This document shows positions 23,723 through 28,029 of a DNA stretch of 28,029 nucleotides, piece after piece; within the stretch, counting starts at the first letter, position 1; each line of letters starts with the position of its first letter. This DNA comes from HGM04593 sp964423665. GTDB lineage: Bacteria; Bacteroidota; Bacteroidia; Bacteroidales; Bacteroidaceae. A program made the position numbers and the translations under genes. The stretch lies in the NCBI GenBank assembly GCA_964423665.1, contig CAYRFX010000027.1, positions 1 to 28,029 on the forward strand. Reading direction: 5' to 3'. A model generated the notes under the pieces. The model searched no databases, was not told the DNA's origin, and saw only the letters and a list, made by a program, of their open reading frames with translations.

Positions 23723-24763
23723 ATGGAACAGAAACAGGAAGCAATAGATGTGCAGGCAATAATAGATTTATTATGGGCGAAACGTAAATTTATATTCAAG
23801 GTGTCGGCTCTGTTTTTTGCAGTAGCCTTGGTTTATGTATTAAGTGTGCCCCGCACATATACATCAAGTGTTACTTTGGCGCCCGAGGTAACCAACTCCT
23901 CTTTGGGAAGCAGTATTGGTGCTATTGCCGAGATGGCAGGTCTTGGACTGCAGAACACGACCGGCGATGCGATATATCCCGAGATATATCCACAATTTAT
24001 ATCATCTAATAAGTTCTTGGTAAGTTTATTAGATGTTAATGTGCGTTCTCTTGATGAAGAGATTAACACAAATTTATATCAATACTATCTCAAGGAGCAG
24101 AAAAAGACTTGGTGGGTATATCCGATAATATGGGTAAAAGACTTCATAAGCCTCTTTACAGCCAAAAAAGATGGTGCCGGTAACGGGGTTATAAACCCAT
24201 TCCATCTATCCAAACAGCAATTTGCCGTATGTTCTCAGGTAAACAATGCCATCAAGTGTACGGTAGATAAAAAGACAGGTGTTATATCATTGAGTTATAC
24301 AGCACAGGACCCCTTGATTGCAGCAACAATGGTGGAAATCGTTAAAGATAAGCTGCAAGAACATATTGTTGAGTATCGTACATGCAAGGTGCGTAACGAC
24401 CTCGTCTATTTTGAAGCATTATGCAAAGATACACGCGAACAATTTGTTGCAGCGCAGGAGCGATATGCATCTTTTGTCGATAAACATTATGGTGCAAAAC
24501 TTCAGTCGGTATCAATTCAAGCCGAGCGTCTTGAAAATGAGGTGCAACTGGCACAGATGGCATATTCGCAGGCTTCTCAGCAAATGCAGTTTACGCGTGC
24601 CAAGTTGCAGGAAAACACACCTGCATTTGCAGTTCTTTCGTGTTCGTCTGTTCCTTTGAAACCTTCTGCTCCGCGTAGAATGCTCATTGTGTTTGCTTTT
24701 GTTGTGGTAGGTATGCTTGGTGCATCGTCGTATGTGTATTTTAAGGGACAAATAACAAAATAA
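23723..24763 (+). CDS. Wzz-type chain-length determinant protein 2
   Basis: The 346-residue protein has the same plan as Wzz-1: a first membrane segment at about 27-43 (KVSALFFAVALVYVLSVP), the motif TYTSSVTLAPE after it, KKTWWVYPIIW in the periplasmic part, a coiled-coil stretch (about 225-295), and a final membrane helix after SVPLKPSAPRR. It is clearly a second Wzz rather than a copy of the first; the periplasmic domains have diverged strongly. It lies 25 bp after flippase 1 and 5 bp before flippase 2. Again no kinase domain is attached. Confidence 0.88.
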   Translation: MEQKQEAIDVQAIIDLLWAKRKFIFKVSALFFAVALVYVLSVPRTYTSSVTLAPEVTNSSLGSSIGAIAEMAGLGLQNTTGDAIYPEIYPQFISSNKFLVSLLDVNVRSLDEEINTNLYQYYLKEQKKTWWVYPIIWVKDFISLFTAKKDGAGNGVINPFHLSKQQFAVCSQVNNAIKCTVDKKTGVISLSYTAQDPLIAATMVEIVKDKLQEHIVEYRTCKVRNDLVYFEALCKDTREQFVAAQERYASFVDKHYGAKLQSVSIQAERLENEVQLAQMAYSQASQQMQFTRAKLQENTPAFAVLSCSSVPLKPSAPRRMLIVFAFVVVGMLGASSYVYFKGQITK

Positions 24764-24768
24764 CAGAT

Positions 24769-26283
24769 ATGCAGGCAAGTGTAGATAGTAAGCGTGTTGC
24801 AAAAAATACGGTGGTATTATACTTCCGTATGATTTTTCAGATGGTTGTCTATCTGTACACTTCCCGTGTGGTAATACGCGAGCTCGGGCTTGAGGATTAT
24901 GGTATTTATGATGTGGTGGGAGCCGCAATCGGTATTCTGGTCTTTTTGAATAATTCAATGCTGAACTGTACACAGCGTTTTATAACCTTTGCTATCGGTC
25001 GTCGCGATGGTGATTATTTGAAAAGCGTCTATTCGGTAAGTTTGATAATACATATCATATTGGCACTTTTAATATTGTTTCTTGGAGAAACTGTGGGTTT
25101 GTGGTATGTAGAGAACCGAATGGTAATCCCCCCCTCCCGTTTTGACGTGGCTTTGTGGGTATATCATTGCTCTTTGCTGTCGGCTGCTTTTGTTGTTATG
25201 AGCGTGCCATACAATTCGGCGATTATAGCATATGAGAAGATGACCGCTTTTGCTGCCATTACTATTCTGGATACTTTGCTGAAGCTGTTTGCCGTGCTGT
25301 CATTGTCGTTTATAGTTGGTGATAAACTTAAAGCATATGCACTGCTTTTGCTTGCTGTTGCCTTTGTTGTGCGTGCAGTGTATGGCATTTATTGCAAAAT
25401 CTCCTTTAAGGATTTAAGTTTCGTTTGGGTTAAGTCACAATCTATTTATAAAGAGATGTTAGGGTTTGCAGGGTGGAGCACCTTCGGCAATTTTGCTCTT
25501 GTGTGCAACTCGCAAGGTATGAACCTTTTGCTGAACGCCTTTGGCGGTGCCTTGTTAAACGCTGCACGCGGAGCTGCGTTTCAGGTGCAGGTTGCTGTTA
25601 CTGCGTTTACGGCGAGTTTCCAAACTGCAATAAACCCGCAAATAACAAAGAGTTATGCCGTTGGCGATTATATGGCAATGAACAAATTGGTATTGCGCTC
25701 GTCGCGTTTCTCTTTTTATCTATTGTTGCTCATAGCTTTGCCCTTGGCACTTGAAATGCCGCAGATTCTGTCTCTATGGCTCACAGATGTGCCACCCCAT
25801 ACCGTGGTGTTTACGCGTATTTTGCTGTGCGTTACTTTGGTAGATGCTGTTGCAAATTCTATGATGATAGGAGTTGCAGCAACCGGTAAAATAAAAAAAT
25901 ATCATATTGTCATTGGTTGCACTTTGATATGTTCGTTACCCCTTGCATGGGCTTTGCTCAAAATAACCGGTAACCCTGCCATGGCATTTGTCGCTCAGCT
26001 CGCAATGGCGCTTCTGGCTCAGCTGTTCCGCCTGTTTTTTTGCCGCAGTTTGTTTAAGTTCTCAATTTACTCCTTTGTTAGAACTGTTTTGTTGCCAATA
26101 TCCAAGGTACTGTTTTGTACCTCTGTACCATCATATATTCTTCATCGCTACTTCAGCGGAGGGGGGATAGATTCTTTGGTTGTAATAGTTGCGACATTGT
26201 TCTTTACAATTTTGTCGGTAGTCTTTATCGGGCTTACAAAGGAAGAACGTGAATTCGTTTTTAGAAAAATACATATAAAATGA
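24769..26283 (+). CDS. Polysaccharide flippase 2 (Wzx type)
   Basis: The 504-residue protein has about 12-14 helices and the same opening as flippase 1 (SRVVIRELGLEDYGIYDVVG, then FLNNSMLNCTQRFITFAIG). It begins 5 bp after Wzz-2 and overlaps acyltransferase 2 by 4 bp (ATGA). A run of seven C at 25128-25134 encodes Ile-Pro-Pro at about residue 121 and is the longest G/C homopolymer I noticed; the frame is open through it. Two flippases in one operon suggest two different lipid-linked units, or a replacement in progress. Confidence 0.9.
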   Translation: MQASVDSKRVAKNTVVLYFRMIFQMVVYLYTSRVVIRELGLEDYGIYDVVGAAIGILVFLNNSMLNCTQRFITFAIGRRDGDYLKSVYSVSLIIHIILALLILFLGETVGLWYVENRMVIPPSRFDVALWVYHCSLLSAAFVVMSVPYNSAIIAYEKMTAFAAITILDTLLKLFAVLSLSFIVGDKLKAYALLLLAVAFVVRAVYGIYCKISFKDLSFVWVKSQSIYKEMLGFAGWSTFGNFALVCNSQGMNLLLNAFGGALLNAARGAAFQVQVAVTAFTASFQTAINPQITKSYAVGDYMAMNKLVLRSSRFSFYLLLLIALPLALEMPQILSLWLTDVPPHTVVFTRILLCVTLVDAVANSMMIGVAATGKIKKYHIVIGCTLICSLPLAWALLKITGNPAMAFVAQLAMALLAQLFRLFFCRSLFKFSIYSFVRTVLLPISKVLFCTSVPSYILHRYFSGGGIDSLVVIVATLFFTILSVVFIGLTKEEREFVFRKIHIK

Positions 26284-26918
26284 AAAGAATACTAAACATA
26301 ATTCTGTATTTAATAGTGTGGCCATTTGGTTTTCTGTTCTCGGGCCGTTTCTGTAGGTTTTTAACTATCTTGAAATGGAAAGTTGCTGCAATGTTTATCA
26401 GCCACAGTTTTAAGAAGGCTTCGAATCTGAAATTGTTTGGAATACCTTTGAATATTGCCGGTGGCAGGTATATGGAGTTGGGAGATGGGGTTGTGCTTGG
26501 CAAGGATTGCCGCATTGAGGCTCTTGACGAGTGGAGAGGTGAGTCTTTCTCGCCCCGGATTGTGCTGGGCAATAATGTCATCATAAACCCTTTATGCCAC
26601 ATTGGTTGTATTAATGAGGTGCGTATTGGCGATTACACTACAATTGCCGAAGGAACATATATTACAGACCATTTGCATGGTGAATCTGCTTATAAACATA
26701 TGCAGTTGCCTCCTCGTCATCGTCCATTATATTCAAAGGGTAAAGTGGTTATAGGTGAGTGCGTGTCAATAGGAGAGAATTGTGCCATTCTGCCGGGGGT
26801 GACTATCGGTGCACACAGTATTATAGGTACTAATGCTGTTGTAACAAAGGATATTCCTCCTTATTCTATTGTTGCAGGTGTTCCTGCAAAAGTATTGAAA
26901 ACAATAACACCGGAATAA
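26280..26918 (+). CDS. Hexapeptide-repeat O-acyltransferase 2
   Basis: The 212-residue protein has a hydrophobic N-terminal stretch (about 5-20), then a left-handed beta-helix (LGDGVVLGKDCRIEAL, VLGNNVIINPLCHIG, IGDYTTIAEGTYITDHLHG, IGECVSIGENCAILPGVTIG). The end, DIPPYSIVAGVPAKVLK, is typical of sugar O-acetyltransferases of the NodL/LacA group. His131 in ITDHLHG is the likely catalytic residue. The hydrophobic start may tether it to the inner membrane. It begins in the stop of flippase 2 and is followed one base later by the EpsG-like gene. Confidence 0.88.
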   Translation: MKRILNIILYLIVWPFGFLFSGRFCRFLTILKWKVAAMFISHSFKKASNLKLFGIPLNIAGGRYMELGDGVVLGKDCRIEALDEWRGESFSPRIVLGNNVIINPLCHIGCINEVRIGDYTTIAEGTYITDHLHGESAYKHMQLPPRHRPLYSKGKVVIGECVSIGENCAILPGVTIGAHSIIGTNAVVTKDIPPYSIVAGVPAKVLKTITPE

Positions 26919-26919
26919 C

Positions 26920-27957
26920 GTGTCACATATTCTGTTTGTTCTTTTTGCATTCTTGTGCTGCTATGCTTTTGTTGAGGAAGACTTGTCCGTGAGAACAAAA
27001 GTCGGTTTGCTGTTTGTGTTAGGTCTGATAATGGCATTCGTTGCAGGCTTGCGCCCCGAAGGTATTGATCACGATTATAATACATATGTCGATATGTATT
27101 ATCGTAGTTTCAGCATAACTACAGAGCCGACATTCTTGCTCATTGTTTCATTCGTGCAATTTGTTTGTGACGATGTGGTTCTTATGTTCTTGATTTATGC
27201 GTTGCTGACAATGCTCGTATGCGCAAGAGCCATTCAGAAACTAACATCGTTGTATGCGTTGTCGTTGATGTATTATCTTGCAACATTCTATTTGTTGCAC
27301 GGAATGAATCAGATTCGTGTGGCTGTGGCTGCGGGAATCTTTTTATTGGCACTGCCACATTTGCTCGAGGGCAATCGCAAGAAGTACTTGTTGTATATAT
27401 TATTTGCAACCCTTTTTCACTATTCGGCTTCGGTGCTGTTCTTTTTGGTCTTCTTCAGTGGTGCTCCATTAAAAAAATGGCACATCTATCTGCTTGCATT
27501 ATCGATACCGTTTGCCTATCTCATCTATTTTCTGAAGATAAATCTATTTGTAGCGGTGCCTATTCCTTATTTCGAAGAGAAGATGCTGGCATATCAGCGT
27601 CTGCAAGATAGTGGTGGGCAGTGGGACGAGATTAATGTCTTTAATTTGGTGTTTCTTGCCCGAATTGCAATATTTTATTTCCTGCTCTGGAAAAACCGGC
27701 TCATTACGGAGTGCAACAAGTATGCTGCGCTGTTGTTGAAGGTAGAGGCTTTGGCACTTTTTGCATTTGTGTCGTTATATGTGATACCCGTGCTGGCAAT
27801 ACGTCTAAGCGAGTTGTTGGCTGTGGTAGAGGTTGTGCTTTTCCCATTCCTTTTCTATACATTAAAGCCGGCAAGATATGGGCGCTTGTTGGCGGTGGGT
27901 GTCTCTCTCACGCTGTTGCTTATTAATCTCTATTATAATAAGTATATTGATGTATAG
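26920..27957 (+). CDS. EpsG-family polysaccharide polymerase-like protein 2
   Basis: The 345-residue protein has about nine or ten membrane helices and the EpsG pattern: an early AGLRPEGIDHDYNTYVDMYY, then HGMNQIRVAVAAGIFLLALP and a following helix with LFHYSASVLFF. EpsG-family proteins act as Wzy-type polymerases in Wzx/Wzy-dependent systems. The reading starts with GTG at 26920, one base after the previous stop; no ATG is available before residue 38, and a later start would lose the first helix. It is the last complete gene, and a hairpin follows at 27979-28012. It is not homologous in obvious motifs to the first polymerase-like protein. Confidence 0.84.
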   Translation: MSHILFVLFAFLCCYAFVEEDLSVRTKVGLLFVLGLIMAFVAGLRPEGIDHDYNTYVDMYYRSFSITTEPTFLLIVSFVQFVCDDVVLMFLIYALLTMLVCARAIQKLTSLYALSLMYYLATFYLLHGMNQIRVAVAAGIFLLALPHLLEGNRKKYLLYILFATLFHYSASVLFFLVFFSGAPLKKWHIYLLALSIPFAYLIYFLKINLFVAVPIPYFEEKMLAYQRLQDSGGQWDEINVFNLVFLARIAIFYFLLWKNRLITECNKYAALLLKVEALALFAFVSLYVIPVLAIRLSELLAVVEVVLFPFLFYTLKPARYGRLLAVGVSLTLLLINLYYNKYIDV

Positions 27958-27978
27958 AGTTATACAAGCAAAAAAAAT

Positions 27979-28012
27979 GAGGGTGACCCAAAAGTAAATA
28001 AGGGTTGCCCTC
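27979..28012 (+). terminator. Hairpin after the EpsG-like gene
   Basis: Bases 27979-27989 (GAGGGTGACCC) pair with 28002-28012 (GGGTTGCCCTC) in an 11-bp stem with two G-U pairs around a 12-base loop. A T-rich stretch follows (28013-28024) and a run of eight A precedes it. This fits an intrinsic terminator 21 bp after the stop. The sequence GGGTGACCCAAAAGT also resembles transposon ends in style, so an insertion sequence starting here cannot be excluded at the window edge. Confidence 0.6.
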
Positions 28013-28029
28013 TTATCTTTTCTTCATAT

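Noticed and set aside
1..28029. CRISPR arrays, tRNA or rRNA genes
   Set aside because: No regularly spaced direct repeats, cloverleaf-like sequences or rRNA signatures were seen; intergenic space is too short for rRNA.

Overview
The window reads as a Bacteroidales chromosome, probably a host-associated anaerobe. The pointers are: Bacteroidetes-type promoters (a TTTG box about 20 bases before a TAnnTTTG-like box); families largely confined to the phylum (DUF2147, DUF4837, DUF4922 fused to a glycosyltransferase, a DUF3868/OmpA-like protein, Bacteroidales-style SLBB export and Wzi proteins); strict-anaerobe pyruvate formate-lyase; few convincing Shine-Dalgarno sites; and very tight gene packing. 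I cannot name a genus. No rRNA, tRNA, CRISPR array or complete insertion sequence is visible.

Layout. (1) 1-1491, plus strand: the 3' end of pflB (glycyl-radical site visible), a 14-bp hairpin, pflA, and a maltose/galactoside-type O-acetyltransferase 2 bp behind pflA. A bidirectional terminator at 1534-1577 separates these from the facing gene. (2) 1615-2070, minus: a small secreted DUF2147 protein with its own promoter next to a large nested inverted repeat. (3) 9980 down to 2213, minus: one long run of eight genes with gaps of at most 27 bp or short overlaps: rlmN, a DUF4837 lipoprotein, pdxA, nucleotidyltransferase, ATP-grasp enzyme, CDP-alcohol phosphatidyltransferase, HAD phosphatase, and an OmpA/TPR-like envelope protein. 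The four middle genes overlap or nearly touch and look like one pathway that makes an activated head group and transfers it in the membrane. (4) 10221-13912, plus: a two-gene operon joined by an ATGA overlap, encoding an 802-residue glycosyltransferase-DUF4922 fusion and a SpoIID/LytB-like protein without a signal peptide. (5) 14100-27957, plus: the start of an exopolysaccharide or capsule operon with a strong-looking promoter and a structured leader. Its order is initiating sugar-phosphate transferase, SLBB outer-membrane exporter, Wzz-1, polymerase-like 1, Wzi-like barrel, small lipoprotein, acyltransferase 1, flippase 1, Wzz-2, flippase 2, acyltransferase 2, EpsG-like polymerase 2. A hairpin follows at 27979-28012.

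How the genes work together. In the polysaccharide operon the initiating transferase loads the lipid carrier, flippases and polymerases move and join repeat units, Wzz proteins set chain length, the SLBB protein exports, and the Wzi-like barrel may hold polymer at the surface. Oddly, flippase, polymerase, chain-length and acyltransferase functions are all present twice, while no ordinary glycosyltransferase and no tyrosine kinase lie in the first 14 kb. The glycosyltransferases must lie beyond the window or elsewhere.

The best candidates for undescribed biology are the nucleotidyltransferase/ATP-grasp/CDP-alcohol transferase/HAD cluster (3548-6740), the glycosyltransferase-DUF4922 plus SpoIID-like pair (10221-13912), and the doubled Wzx/Wzy/Wzz layout (17164-27957).
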